Shown here piece by piece: positions 9,601 to 21,948 of a DNA stretch of 64,000 nucleotides. The DNA is from Lasiodiplodia sp. COLG20 (lineage: Eukaryota; Ascomycota; Dothideomycetes; Botryosphaeriales; Botryosphaeriaceae): the NCBI GenBank assembly GCA_009801085.1, contig VNWV01000022.1, forward strand, positions 124,001 to 188,000. The letters run 5' to 3'. Within the stretch, counting starts at the first letter, position 1. Each line of letters starts with the position of its first letter. A program made the translations under genes and the position numbers. The notes under the pieces are model-generated. The model did not search any database. It was given only the letters and a program-made list of their open reading frames with translations, and was not told the origin of the DNA.

Positions 9601-12600
9601 CGCAGAGAGAGGTGTCGTGGACGCCCGGCCACAAGCTGCAGGGCCAGACTGTGTTCCCCGCGGCTGGCTACGTGTCCATGGCCATTGAGGCGATAATGAC
9701 CCTGGCGGGCGAGAACTCGGTCCAGCTCGTTGAGCTGACTGATTTCGTCATCGGCCGTGCCATTTCCTTCTTCGACGAGTCGGCAGCCCAGGAGGTCATG
9801 TTCACGCTGAATATCACCGCGAACACTGACGAGGTCGTGTCCGCCACGTTCGAAGTCACCTCGTGCCCGCAGGGAGAGCGCCAGATGAGTCAGAACGCTA
9901 AGGGTGCTATCAGCATCACTCTGGGCGTTCCTTCACACGACACTCTTGCCGCGGTGCCCGTCCAACAGTTCAACATGGTCGATGTCGAGGTTGATCGCTT
10001 CTACAAGGCGCTGTCCGACATGGGCTACCACTACTCGCCTCCCTTCAAGGCCATGAGCAGCATTCGCCGCAGAGTGGATACTGCTGTGGGCGAGATGACC
10101 GACATCCGCGGGGAGCACTGGGAGGATAATCTGCTGCTCCACCCTGGCCTTCTCGACACGTCTTTCCAGGCCATCTTCGCCGCCTTCAGCTCCCCCGGCG
10201 ACGAGAGACTGTGGTCCATTCACGTGCCCACAATTATCAAGCGCATGACGTTCAACCCGGCCGTTGCATCATTCCCGCCTGGAGAGGAGACGGTTTGGCC
10301 GTGGCAGGCTGCCATCACCAGCGGACCGCACCAAACCCTGCGCGCCGACATTGAGGTCTTCGCTGAGAACGGCGAAGATGTTCTCTTTGAGGTTGAGGGC
10401 ATCAGCATGGTTCCATTCTCCAACGCTACCGCCGAAAACGACTGCCACCTGTTCTCCAACTTCGTGTACGACATTGACGGCCCGAGCGGTGAGCTTGCAG
10501 GCCCCAACCACCCCACCGACTTCGATGTCAAGCTGGCCACGGATTCGGAACGCTTCTCTTTCTATTGGATGCGCACCCTGCTCGAAACAATCACCCCTGA
10601 GGAGGAAGAGCAGACCCTTATCCACTACAAGAGGATGCTTAAGTGGTGCCGTTTCGTGCTCGACCAGGTCAAGAGCGGCGAACACCCGCACGTCAAGCCT
10701 GAAGCTCTGAACGACACGCTCGATTTCGTAGAAGAGCTGGTCAAGCCATACGGCCAGCGCGCCGATATCGACCTGATTAGGGCTGTGGGAGAAGACCTCC
10801 CCATGAAGATCCGCACCAACGGCAACATCGTCGAGACCATGGTCCGCGACGGCATGCTCGACGCCTTCTACGAAGAGGGTCTCGGCCTTCACATCGCCAA
10901 CAACTGGGAGGCGAATATGGCCGTCCAACTCACGCACCGCTACCCGCGCATGAACGTGCTCGAAATCGGCGGCGGCACCGGCGGCTCGACGAGAATCATC
11001 CTGCCGCGGCTGGGCCAGAACTTCTCCACCTACACCTTCACCGACGTGTCGGCCGGCTTCTTCGAGGCGGCCGAGGAGCGCTTCAAGGATTACGCCGACC
11101 GCATGGTCTTCAAGACGCTCGACATGGAGAAGGACATCACGGAGCAGGGCTTCCAGGAAGGTCACTACGACATGATCCTCGCCTCGAACGTGCTGCACGT
11201 GGGTGCCGATCTCGACGCCACCATGAGCAACGTCCGCCGTCTGCTCAAGCCTGGCGGCTGGCTGATCAACATGGAAACCGTCACCTTCTTCCCCTGCCTG
11301 CGCAACGGTTTCGCCATGGCCGGTCTCTCGGGCTGGTGGATCGGCGCCGACACTGGCAGGCCGTGGGGTCCGACTATCGACATCGCCGAGTGGGACAAGG
11401 TGTACAAGCGCACCGGCTTCTCTGGCGTCGACACGTTTGCTCCCAACTTCGACTCCCTCCACCCCTTTTCCGTCATGGCTGCCCAAGCCGTGGACGAGCG
11501 TGTGTCGTTCCTCCGCAAGCCGCTGGAGGTCGAGCCTGCAGACGCCAAGAAGGAAGAGCTCGTCGTCATTGGCGGCAGGACGGAAGAGGTCTCGGAGATT
11601 GTCGACCGCGTTGTCGAACTGCTGGCGCCACGCTTCAGCTCCGTGACGCGCGTCGATTCGGTGGACGCATTCGTCGACGGCAGCGCCGCGGTGCCCACAT
11701 GCGTGCTCAACCTCTCCGAGCTGGACACGCCCGTCATGCAGGAGCTGATGGACGACCAACCCGACAAGTTCGACGCGCTCAAGGAAATCTTCTCGTCGGC
11801 CCGCGACATCCTGTGGGTCACCAAGGGAAGCAGGGCCGAGAGTCCGTACTCGCGCATGGTGGTCGGCATGGCGCGTGCCATCCGCAAGGAGATCCCCAGC
11901 GTCAACTTCCAGAACCTGGACGTCGATGTGCTGGACGGCGGCAGCGCAGAGCTGTTCGCCGCCGCCATGCTGCGCCACCAGACGCTGCACAGGTGGGAGA
12001 AGGAGCTGCTGCCCGGCACGTTCCGCTGGAGCCGGGAACCCGAGATGCATCTCGAGAACGGCAAGATCTACCTGCCGCGCTTGAAGTCGGCCAAGGACTT
12101 GAACGACCGCTACAACTCGACCAAGCGCCAGATCGCCCACGGGGTCGACGTCAAGGAATCGAGGGTCGAGCTTGTTGGCACCAAGGATTCCTACGAGCTG
12201 CGTGAGCCGTCCCCTCTCAAGCCGGCTCCGGCCACCGAAGGCAAGGTTGTCATCAAGGTTACCAAGTCTTTGCTGCAGTCTGTCAAGGTGCCAACTGCCG
12301 GCTACTACTTCCTCTGCTACGGTACTACCGAGTCTGGCGAGACTGTTGTTGCTTTCTCAGACAGCAGCGAGTCCGTCATTGCCGTGCCCAAGAGCTGGAC
12401 TGTTCCTCACTCGGCCAAGGTCGACCCGGCCAAGGCTCTCCTTTCCATTGCGGCCAACATTCTGGCAGACCTCGTGACCACTGTCGCTCCTGCTCAAGGC
12501 ACCTTGCTGGCGCACGACCCTGACCCGATCGTTGCTGCCGCGCTGTCCAGGCAGGCCGCTGCCAAGCGTATCCGCGTCTTCTTCACCACCACCCAGGCCA

Positions 12601-15600
12601 ACAAGAAGCGCCCCAACTGGATCTACATCCACCCGAACTCGCCGCGCCGTCTCCTGAAGAAGAGTCTGCCCAAGGGCGTCTCGCTATTCATCAACCTGTC
12701 CGGAAGAGACGATTCCAAGCTGATCGACGAGATCTCCGAATACCTCCCCGCCGGCTGCACGCTCTCGGACCGGTCGCCTTTCTTCGGCAACACGGTGGAA
12801 ATGCGCCCTGCCGCCAACCCCGATCTCGTTGGCAGGTACCTGTCCACGGGGTGGGCCAACGCCAAGGCATCTAGCTTCGCCATTCCCGGAAGCACGACCG
12901 AGATTCCTCTCAAGGACGTGCCCAGCCACGGCGGCAAGGCGGAGCAGCTGTCGGTGGTCGACTGGGCGGCCGACGCCATCGTGCCGGCCAACGTGCAGCC
13001 CATCGACACGGGCGCCAACCTGTTCAAGCCCGACCGGACCTACTTCATGGTCGGCCTGTCCGGCGAGGTGGGCCAGTCCATCACGCAGTGGATGATCCGG
13101 CACGGCGCGCGGCACGTGGTGCTGACCAGCCGCAACCCGCAGGTCGACCCGGAGTGGGTCGAGACGCTCGAAGACGAGTACGCGGCGGTCGTCAAGACCA
13201 TGTCGCTCGACGTGACGGACCGCGAGGCGCTGCACGCCTGCTACGACAAGATCAACCGCACGATGCCGCCGATCGCGGGCGTGGCGCACGGCGCCATGGT
13301 GCTGATCGACTCGCTGTTCCAGAACATGGAGTATGAGGACCTGATGACGGTGCTGCGGCCCAAGATCCTCGGCGCGATATACCTGGATGAGCTGTTCGCT
13401 GAGGATACGCTCGACTTCTTCATCCTGTTCTCGTCCATCACCGGCACCGTCGGCAACACGGGCCAGAGCAACTACATCGGCGCCAACTCGTTCATGGAGG
13501 CGCTCGGCCTGCAGCGCCGCGCGCGCGGCCTCGCCGCGTCCATCCTCGGCATCTCGTCGCTCGTCGGCATCGGGTACGTCGAGCGCGCGGAGAACTTTGA
13601 CGCAGAGTACTTCGCCAAGAGCGGGTACAGGAATATTTCGGAGCAGGACTTGCACATGCTGTTCGCTGAGGCTGTCGTGCGCGGCCGCCCGGAGTGCAAG
13701 GAGAGCCACGAGATCATCACTGGTATCGTTCCAACCTACGCCGACCAGGACAGCAAGGCTGGCTACCTCCAGGATATTAAGTTCTCGCACTTGGCCCTGG
13801 AGAGGTCGCAGGCGAGGAACGATGGTGGCGCGGCAGCGGCTGTGCCTGTCAGGATCCAGCTGCAGACGGCAGTCACGAAGGACGAGGTTTTGGAGATCAT
13901 GCAGGGTGAGTCTGATATTCTATTCCCGATACTAAAAACAACAAGTGTTCTGACTTTTTCAAAAACAGACGGCTTCGTCGCCCGCGTGAAGAAGGTGCTC
14001 CGCATCCCCGCCGAGGACGACTTCTCCCTTACGGTGTCCCTGGTCGAGCAGGGCGTCGACTCACTCGTCGCCGTCGAAGTGCGCTCCTGGTTCCTCAAGG
14101 AGGTCGACCTCGACATGCCCGTGCTGAAGGTCCTCGGCGGCGCTTCTATCTCCGACCTTCTCGCTGATGCCCTCGACCGCCTGTCGCCCGAGCTCATCCC
14201 TAACCTCGGTGCTGACCCATCCACTGTAAGTAGGCCCCCGCCCGCCGCCGTTGCTCCCGCCCCGAAGGCTGCTGCTCCGGCCCCTCCTCCTCCTTCTGTT
14301 TCCCGTCCGGCATCTAACGCTCCGCCAGGCCTGAACAAGCAGCTACCACCACCATCATCGACCACGGAGCTGAAGGCTGAGCGGGAGCGTGGAGCCGAGG
14401 CAGCGAGGAAACGAAAGGCGGAGGAGGAGGAGAAGCGGGCGAAGGACGCGACGGCGAGGAAGGCCGAGGAAATCAGAAAAGCCAACAGGGCGAGAAGAGA
14501 GACCAGAGAAGCGCAGAAGACAGACGCATCACGAGACGCATTAATCAAATCTGAAATCACCGAACCAATGTCATTCGGCCAGAGCCGCTTCTGGCTCCTC
14601 GACCAGATGCTCAAGGACCGCACTACCTTCAACATGGCCATTTCCGTGCGTCTTGAAGGCGCCATCCGCGTCGAAGACATGAGAATGGCCGTCCGCGCCG
14701 TCGTCCTGCGCCACGAAGCCCTCCGCACCCGCTACTTCTCCACAGGCGAACACGGCGACACGCCCATTCAAGGCATCGCCGCCGCCGCCCCCTCCGTCCC
14801 CTTCGTCCACAAGCACATCAAGTCCGAGACCGAAGCCCAAGCCGACCTCGACGCCGTCCGCGCGCACGTCTGGGACATGGACGCCTGGCTCGGCATCGCC
14901 GTGCACCTCCTCTCCATGCCCTCCTCCCGCGTCCACTTCCTCATCATCGGCTGCCACCACATCACGCTCGACGGCGTCTCCCTCAACATCTTCTACGCCG
15001 ACCTCGAGAAGGCCTACCGATCCCCCAACAAAGCCCACCCCCCTCTGCCCCCCTCCGCCCAATACCGCGCCTTCGCCCGCCAACAGCACGCCGACTACGC
15101 CACCGGCAAGATGGCCGACGACCTGGCGTTCTACCACGCGCTGATCCCCGACCCCACCGCCGCGAAGCCCCTCCCGCTCTTCCCCTTCGCCCGCGTCCGC
15201 GAGCGCGTCCCGCTCGAGACGTACGGCGAGGTGACGGCTACAGCACGCGTCGACGCTGGATTGACCGCACGCATCCGCGCCGCCGCCCGTGCCGCCGGCG
15301 CCACGACGTTCCACTTCTACCTGGCCGCCCTGCACGCGCTCATCTACAAGCTGCTGCCGGACCACACCGACGATCTGTTCATCGGCATCGCCGACGCGAA
15401 CCGCACGGACGCCAAGTTCGCGGGGACGCTGGGCTTCTTCCTCAATCTCCTCCCTCTCCGCTTCTCCCGCGCCGGAACAGCCGGGGAGGAGGCGTCGTTT
15501 AGCGAGTGTGTAAAGCAAGCCAGGACAAAAGCCTACGCCGCGCTGGCGCACTCGCGCCTCCCCTTCGACGTGCTGCTCGAGCAGCTGCCCGGGCTGCCGC

Positions 15601-18600
15601 GGTCGGCCGCGCACGCGCCGCTGTTCCAGGTCTTCGTCGACTACCGCACCGGCGTGCAGGAGCGCCAGCGGTACATGGGCGTGAAAGCGAGCGGCGAGAG
15701 CTGGTATACGGCGCGGACGGGGTACGATGTTGCGTTGGATATTATCGAGAATGCGGCGGGGGATGCGCGGGTCGAGTTTAAGTTGCAGGACGCGTTTTAT
15801 GGGGAAGAGGGCGCGGAGGTGTTGGTTGACTTGTATGTGCATGTGTTGAGGCAGTTTGCGGAGGAGCCGGGGAGAGGGTGGGGAGACGTCGAGGTTTGGC
15901 CCAGGGAGAGGGTGGAGAGGGCGGTTACGGTGGGCAGAGGTATGTGTGCTGCGTTCATCCTAGAGGGGGTGAGGTTTCTTTTGCTGACTGGAATGCAGTT
16001 CCGTCGCCGGAGTACGAGTGGCCTGCTACGGTTGGCCACCGGATTGATGAGATGATCAAGGAGCATGCGGCGGATTTGGCCATCAAGGATGGGCGAGGCA
16101 ATGTGCTCACGTACGCCCAGATGGACGAGCGGGCCAACAGCATCGCCGCTGCTCTCGTGGAAAATGGAGCTGCGGACGGCGGGCGGGTTGGCGTATTTCA
16201 GAACCCGACTGCGGACTGGATCTGTTCCGTCGTTGCCATCTTCCGGGCCGGGGCGGTTTACATCCCTCTCGATCTTCGGAATCCCCTCACGCGGCTGGCT
16301 AGCATCGTCGCAGCGGCAAAGCCGGCTGCCATACTTGCTCATTCTGAAACGTGGGATAAAGTAGATGCATTGGGTGGCACTGATTCCAGAGCTATCAATG
16401 TTTCGACACTTCCTGTTTCTCATGAGCCAGTCGCCAACCGGGCCAAGGGTGATGGTCCTGCTGTTATCCTATTCACCAGCGGTTCGACCGGTACCCCCAA
16501 AGGCATGCACATGAGCCATTCCAACCTTGTCAAGCACATGGAAGCGTGGACTATACAGTCAACCTTTCCCGAGAAGGCAACGAAGCTCGTCCTCCAGCAA
16601 AGCGCCTACACATTCGACAAGTCTCTCGAGCAGATCCTTACGCCCATTACCATGGGTGGTGCGCTCTATGTCGTCCCAGCCGAGCAACGTGGAGATCCGG
16701 TCTCGATTACGCAGATTATCGTCTCAGAAGGCGTGACTTACACCGACGCCACCCCGTCCGAGTACCTCATGTGGTTCACGTACGCTGGCCAAACCCTTAG
16801 AAATGCCACTACCTGGAAATTCGCTGTTACCGCGGGTGAGGCGGTGACAGAGTCCCTCCTCGATGAATTCCGCAAGCTGGACCTTCCAGTCACGCTGGTG
16901 AACAACTACGGACCCGCCGAAGCAACGCTCGATGCCACACTCGAGGAACTGCCCTACCGCACAATGAAACCTGGCGACCAGATCTCGGCAGGCTATCCGC
17001 TTCCTGGGTACACAGTGTACATCGTCGACGAAGAGTTGAAACCCGTTCCGATCGGCTGGCCTGGCGAGGTTGTCCTCGCGGGCGTGGGCATCGTCGACGG
17101 CTACCTCAACGACCCCTCGCTCACAGCCAAGAAATTCCTCCCCGACGTCTTCGCCAACGACGGCGGCCGCATGTACCGTACCGGTGACCGCGGAAGGCTG
17201 ACCGAGAAAGGCCAACTGCTCTACGAAGGCCGCATCGAGGGCGACACGCAGATCAAGCTGCGCGGCGTGCGCATGGAGCTCGAAGACATCGAGTCATCCA
17301 TCATGAGCACCGCCAACGGCGTGCTGAGCCGCGCCGTCGTATCCCTCCGCGGCGAGGCAGGCGCAGAGTTCCTCGTCGCCCACGTCGTCTTCGCGCCCGG
17401 TTTTGTTGGAGAACAGGCTGCCTACATCCACCGCTTCCCCGCCACGCTGCCGCTGCCGCAATACATGGTTCCGGCCGTCTTCGCCGTCGTCGACGCCCTG
17501 CCGCTCACCCCGCACCTCAAAGTCGACCGCAAGGCCATCAAGTCCCTTCCGCTCCCCGAACAGCCGGCTCAGCCGACGACCGAGGACAACAACAACACCC
17601 TCGCAACCCTCACCCCAACCGAGTCCCGTCTCGCCGCCATCTGGCAAGAAATCATCCCCGGCGCACCCTCTTCCCTCTCCCCCGACACCGAATTCTTCCA
17701 CGTCGGCGGCAACTCGCTGTTGCTGGTCAAGCTGCAAGCCCTCGTCCGCCAGGCCTTCGGCGGCGTCTCCCTGCGCCTGATCGACCTCATGGACGCCGGG
17801 TCGCTGTCCGGAATGGCGCGTGCCATCGACGACGCGGCGCCTACCAGCACACCACAAGCCGCCATCGACTGGGACGCCGAGACCGCCGTCCCCGCCGACA
17901 TCGCCACCAGGCTCACCCTCCCGACCACCACCACCACCACCACCACCACGCCGCCCAAGCGCGACGCCAACGCCAACGACCTCACCGTCGTCCTAACCGG
18001 CGCGACCGGCGTCCTCGGCCGCAACCTGCTCGAGCAACTGCTCGCGGACCCGCGCGTGAAGAAGGTCTACGCCGTCGCCGTGCGGCCTTCTGCCTCATCC
18101 TCACGCATCCCATCCCACCCCAAACTCGCCATCCACCCCGGCGACCTGACCGCCCCCCTCCTCGGCCTCTCCCCCGCCGACGCCGCCACCATCGCCGCCG
18201 ACGCAGACGTCTTCGTGCACGCGGCGGCTAACCGCTCGTTCTGGGACGGGTACGGCAGCCTGCGCGCTGCGAACGTCGGCGCCGTGAAAGAGGTCGTTGC
18301 GTTGGCGGCGCCGAGGGGGGTGCGCGTGCATTTTGTGTCGTCGGGTGAGGTCGCCAAATACCACGACGTGCCGCCGGCTGATGGGAGCGATGGGTACGTC
18401 GCGAGCAAGTGGGCGGCGGAGCGGTTTTTGGAGAGAGCGGTGGTGGCGGTGCCGGGGCTGGACGTCGTCGTGCATCGCCCGCGGGGCGACGCGGGTATGG
18501 AGGCGAGGGCTGCGCCGCGCGAGGTGCTGGAGGAGCTGGTAGGGTTGGCGAAGGGCGTGGGCAGGAGGCCGGTGTTGGAGGGCGTGGCTGGGAGTTTGGG

Positions 18601-18889
18601 GGTGGTGCCGGTTGGGGAGATTGTGGGGGGTGTGGCGCGGGCGGTGTTTGGGGAGGAGGATGGTGAGGAGGCTGGGAAGATCAGGTTGGTGGACCACGTC
18701 GCGACGATGAATGTTGATATTGGGGCTTTTGCGGAGAGCGTGGCAGGGGATGAGGAGTTGATGGGGTTGGAGGGGATGGATGCGCTGACTTGGACTGGGG
18801 AGATTAAGAAGGCGGGTTGGAGCATGTTTATGGTCAGCCAGGAGATTGTGATGATGAAGGAGGGGGATGCTATTGTTTCGAAGCGGTAG
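6674..18889 (+). CDS. Hybrid PKS-NRPS 1 (KS-AT-DH-MT-KR-ACP-C-A-T-R), reductive-release type
   Basis: Four exons (6674-7307, 7360-13905, 13969-15939, 15999-18889) give 4013 aa. The second intron (63 nt) has no stop and would add 21 residues if retained; splicing joins EIMQ to DGFVARV. Domains: KS with Cys178 (DTACSSS), HGTGT and IGHTEG; malonyl-type AT with Ser640 (GHSSG); DH with His969 and Asp1144 (HPGLLD); C-methyltransferase with EIGGGTGG near 1415; a long ER-null/structural segment; KR with Tyr2250 (QSNYIGAN); ACP Ser2425 (GVDSL); C domain His2723 (HHITLDG); A domain ([17 protein letters not shown]); T Ser3623 (GGNSL); and R with TGATGVLG and Tyr3850/Lys3854 (YVASK). All catalytic residues are intact. 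No cis-ER is seen, so the trans-ER at 21949 is expected to act. The intact R domain predicts NADPH-dependent aldehyde release, as in cytochalasan or pseudurotin-type assembly. The ACP-C linker is unusually charged and helical. Confidence 0.96.
14359..14541 (+). other. Charged helical ACP-C linker inside PKS-NRPS 1
   Basis: About 60 residues that are almost entirely Lys, Arg, Glu and Ala (for example [19 protein letters not shown]) join a Pro/Ala-rich stretch after the ACP to the C domain at MSFGQSRFW. The composition suggests a single alpha-helix or coiled coil acting as a rigid spacer. The corresponding linker in PKS-NRPS 2 is Ser/Thr/acidic and not helical-looking. Confidence 0.7.
17924..17950 (+). 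repeat. (ACC)n microsatellite encoding a nine-Thr run
   Basis: Nine consecutive Thr codons (eight ACC and one ACG) lie in the linker between the T and R domains of PKS-NRPS 1, just before PPKRDAN. The linker tolerates length change; copy number may vary between strains. Confidence 0.85.
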
Positions 18890-19928
18890 AGGAACTTGGT
18901 TTAGGTGTTTGGCGTGGGCTTTCTTTAAGGCAGCGGTTTCCATAGTGGCTACTGGTTTTTCACGGTTATGTTTAATGTAGAACAATAAATGTGGATCCTA
19001 AGTTTAAACTTACTTTCTTTATAAATTTAAAACTGTCTTTATATAAAACTATTAGTTCTTATTTTATTTATCTGCACTGATCTTTCTTTTCCCTACTTTT
19101 AAGCGGAGACTAAAAGCTTTTTAAACATAATAGCATGTATTAAATTATATATATTAAAACTATAAGGAAATGTTATAATATTCTCTAAATGTATTATATT
19201 TGCAACAGCATTGCGTACATACTTTTAAATTATCTTTATATACTCTACTGCAAGCTGTTCATATACGAAGTATGTCTTTAGTAGCGGACTTAATTCGATG
19301 CTCTTTCGTATGTATTGAATATCGATAGCAAGCCCTGAGCGGCATGAAGAACCCAATGTAAATTCTTTAATATATCATTCATTCTACAACACATCCTACA
19401 TATCTCAATCCAACAGACTTTCTTAAAAACCGCTAGGCCTCGAAACACGCGGAAGTGTGAATGTATACGGTAGTACAACATGGCTTATGCACAGCTTAAC
19501 TCAGCTGAAACCGTGCGAAAGAAAGCAGATATGTAGGCTTTCTCCTGTCTCATACAACCTTTGTTGTATGTTCGAAGACTGTAGTGAGTGGTACGACAAG
19601 GAGATGACCCACGAAATCTGTTAGAAAGCTAGGTGCTACTGTGCCGCCATGCATCAGTCAATCTGCAGTGCTAATGGATCACGACTGAAGTAAATGTCAA
19701 TCGGTAATATCTAGTATTAGATGACTTTGCTACTGTACGCTTCAAGTTGAAACCATAATGGAGTGTCCATCAAACGGACACGCGGCCAGCAGAGACTATG
19801 TACAATCAGAGGTAGGATTGAGTCCGAATGAACTTTTTATTTTGCGTAAATACTACTTGTAGCCCTTCGTACTTCAACACATGGGTTTTTTACAATCTCA
19901 TTCATCATATACGCTAAAATGATTCAAA
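18890..19928. other. AT-rich intergenic region 3' of PKS-NRPS 1
   Basis: About 1 kb between the convergent ends of PKS-NRPS 1 and the P450. Positions 18980-19280 are strikingly AT-rich (TTTATA, TATATAT runs) against GC-rich coding flanks. No gene, terminal repeats or transposon remnant was recognised. It could be 3' UTR plus degenerate, RIP-mutated DNA. Confidence 0.6.
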
Positions 19929-21566
19929 TCATTTGAAAAGGGCAATTTTCACACCGTTCTTGTTAGCAGGAGTGATACGCACCACCGGGACGTAAGGCTC
20001 GGGGTCCCGTGACTCTATCCTGCTGTACTGCTGCGCCAACCGTGCGACGACGTAACTTGCCTGAGCCAAGACGAGCATCTCAGCGGGACAGCGGCGCGGG
20101 CCTCCTCCGAACGGAATGAAGGACCAAAAAGGCTTCCTCTGCTCCCACCTCTCGGGGCGGAACTCCTCTGCATCCTCGCCCCACACGTCCTTGTCCTTGA
20201 AAAGGGCGTTCCTGTGCGCGTGGATGATGTCTCCTTTGCGGATGAGGATGGGCAACTTGCCGTCCGGCCCGCCGCCGGTGGGCAGGGTGGTGTCGACGCC
20301 AGCGGTGCGGGAGTGCGCCAGGCTGGTGATCATCAGACGTTGCGCTGAAATTCTCTGTCAGTGACTACCTTCCAAGCTCTGATTGTTCAACGACTTACAC
20401 TCGTTCAGCACCGCCACGAGATACTTCATATTCCGCAGGGCTGTGAAAGTGAGCGGCGCGTCCCCGTTGGCGAGGACCTCGGCGCGGACTTTCTCCCATA
20501 CGTCTGGACGGCGTGCAACTTGCCACAGGGAATTAGTGATGTAGGCGGTGATGGGATCCGAGTTTGGCGCGAAGATCAGTGCAATGTTTGAACGCAATGC
20601 CACCGCGTCGTCGGGCAGGTTCTGTGCCATAGACCAGAGCAGATCGGTGCGCTCGGGGCCCGGGTCGAGACCGGCTTCCTCTGCCTTCTTGCGCTCGGCC
20701 ATCTCGCGGTATGTCCGCTCGATGTGTCCGTCAATGTACTGGTGTATAACCTTGATTGCATCGAACCACCATTTGAAATAACTGTCTGGCATGGCCCACA
20801 GTAGCTTAGAGAAGATCAAGCGAATGCGTGCACCGCGTTGGATGTCCGTCATGGCAGTAATAAGAGGACTCTGTTCCTTGAGCTTCAGACAGCCGACAGA
20901 CTCGCCGAAGATGATAGCGGAATTGGCATCATAGACCTTCAAGGTGGATTTGAAGTCAGTAATCTATATTCAAGGGTGATTCGAGAGTCATACCCAGCGG
21001 TGCATGTATGGGTGCATGTCGAACGTGACTCCATCCTCAGGCAATATCTCGAGCAGAGAATCTGTGAAGGACTTGAGGCGGTCGGTATTGGCGTAATTGT
21101 CTCGAAAGAAGAATGATTTGCTCAAGGCTTGAGTGTGCTCCCACTCTTCCCCATCGGCAAGGCTGATGCCCTGGTCGGCAAACGGAAGAAGTGCTGCATT
21201 ACGGCGCAACGGTGCGATAAGAAATTGGCCAAATTGACCGGATAGCAGTGCCTTGATGTTCGTCGGGTCGATTGTATATATTTGCCGGGATCCCAAGATG
21301 TTGACAGAAAATGTTTTGGCTTTGTTGGGTGCATTCCAGTAGAACTTCTCAAGCCATTCCAGGAAGCGATGGGCTTTTACCGATTTAATTTGGGCCAGAA
21401 CTATGTCCAAACCTAGCAGCGGATCTTTCTGCGGATAACGCGGAAGAGAGCCGCAGCCATTGGCCTTTTCTGCTGCTGACAATTGCGCGCGGCCAAGGGT
21501 GAACTTTGCGCCAATGAAAAGGGCCAGGAAAATGACGATTAGCTGCACGGCTCCTAAGTCAGCCAT
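19929..21566 (-). CDS. Cytochrome P450 (CYP52-like), tailoring oxidase
   Basis: Three exons (21566-20994, 20936-20399, 20344-19929) give 508 aa. A start at 21623 would add 19 residues; I prefer the inner Met because it directly precedes the hydrophobic ER anchor (AVQLIVIFLALFIG). The first intron is best read as 57 nt, giving HRWVYDANSAIIFGESV, which aligns with CYP52 FGESV; a 30-nt alternative is too short. The K-helix ExxR is ESQR, formed across the second intron. The haem loop is FIPFGGGPRRCP with Cys456. The I-helix reads FAPNSDPITA rather than AGxDTT: the acid is present but the usual Thr is Pro. Function: membrane-bound, NADPH-P450-reductase-dependent oxidation of a cluster intermediate. 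It is divergent from the ER gene. Confidence 0.92.
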
Positions 21567-21948
21567 TTCGGATTCAGGTTCGCCAAGGCCGAATAAAAGA
21601 CATGTACAGAAGTGATTCCGCATCGACGCTCCTCTTTGGCAGTAAATATTTCGTCGTGTTGCCGCCGGTGCGGTGCATGACTAAGGGCGTGCTTCCGCCT
21701 CATCCCCAACGCCGATATTCTCCGACTTTTTGTCGTTCTACCATCACCCGACCACTACGCTCCGAATCATGCCTTCGGTCCTGCCTGTACTGGGAAAAAA
21801 TGGTCGGGAGCTCAGTTGCTTCTTGTCTTGGAACCATAGGCCCTGCGTGTGTTGAGATCGTCCAAATTTAAACTCCGGATGAGAGGGTGTCGCGCTCCGA
21901 AAGCAGAGCGCTCGAAATCATCCCCTTCAACCCAAACAGGACTACACG
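21567..21948. promoter_or_regulatory. Divergent promoter, P450 / trans-enoyl reductase
   Basis: About 325-380 bp depending on the P450 start. It contains the inverted repeat CCGAA-N7-TTCGG at 21762-21778 and further CTCCGRA motifs near 21880 and 21896. No gene is seen in it. Confidence 0.6.
21762..21778. promoter_or_regulatory. Inverted repeat CCGAA-N7-TTCGG
   Basis: Perfect 5-bp arms spaced by 7 bp, central in the P450/ER promoter. The arms match those in the PKS-NRPS 2 (N4) and NRPS (N2) promoters. This is a putative binding site for the cluster regulator. Confidence 0.45.

Noticed and set aside
10269..12140. Long antisense open frame (623 aa) inside PKS-NRPS 1, and others at 7356-8642, 12684-13790 and 14571-15842
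   Set aside because: They are GC-rich shadows of the synthase codons; no domain is recognisable and the sense strand has complete conserved domains.
14226..14328. Possible intron with a perfect GTAAGT donor in the ACP-C linker of PKS-NRPS 1
   Set aside because: The only sensible acceptor gives 103 nt, which would shift the frame; the unspliced Pro/Ala linker is plausible coding sequence.
20964..20993. 30-nt intron in the first P450
   Set aside because: Below the usual fungal minimum; the 57-nt alternative ending at 20937 gives a better alignment at the FGESV region.
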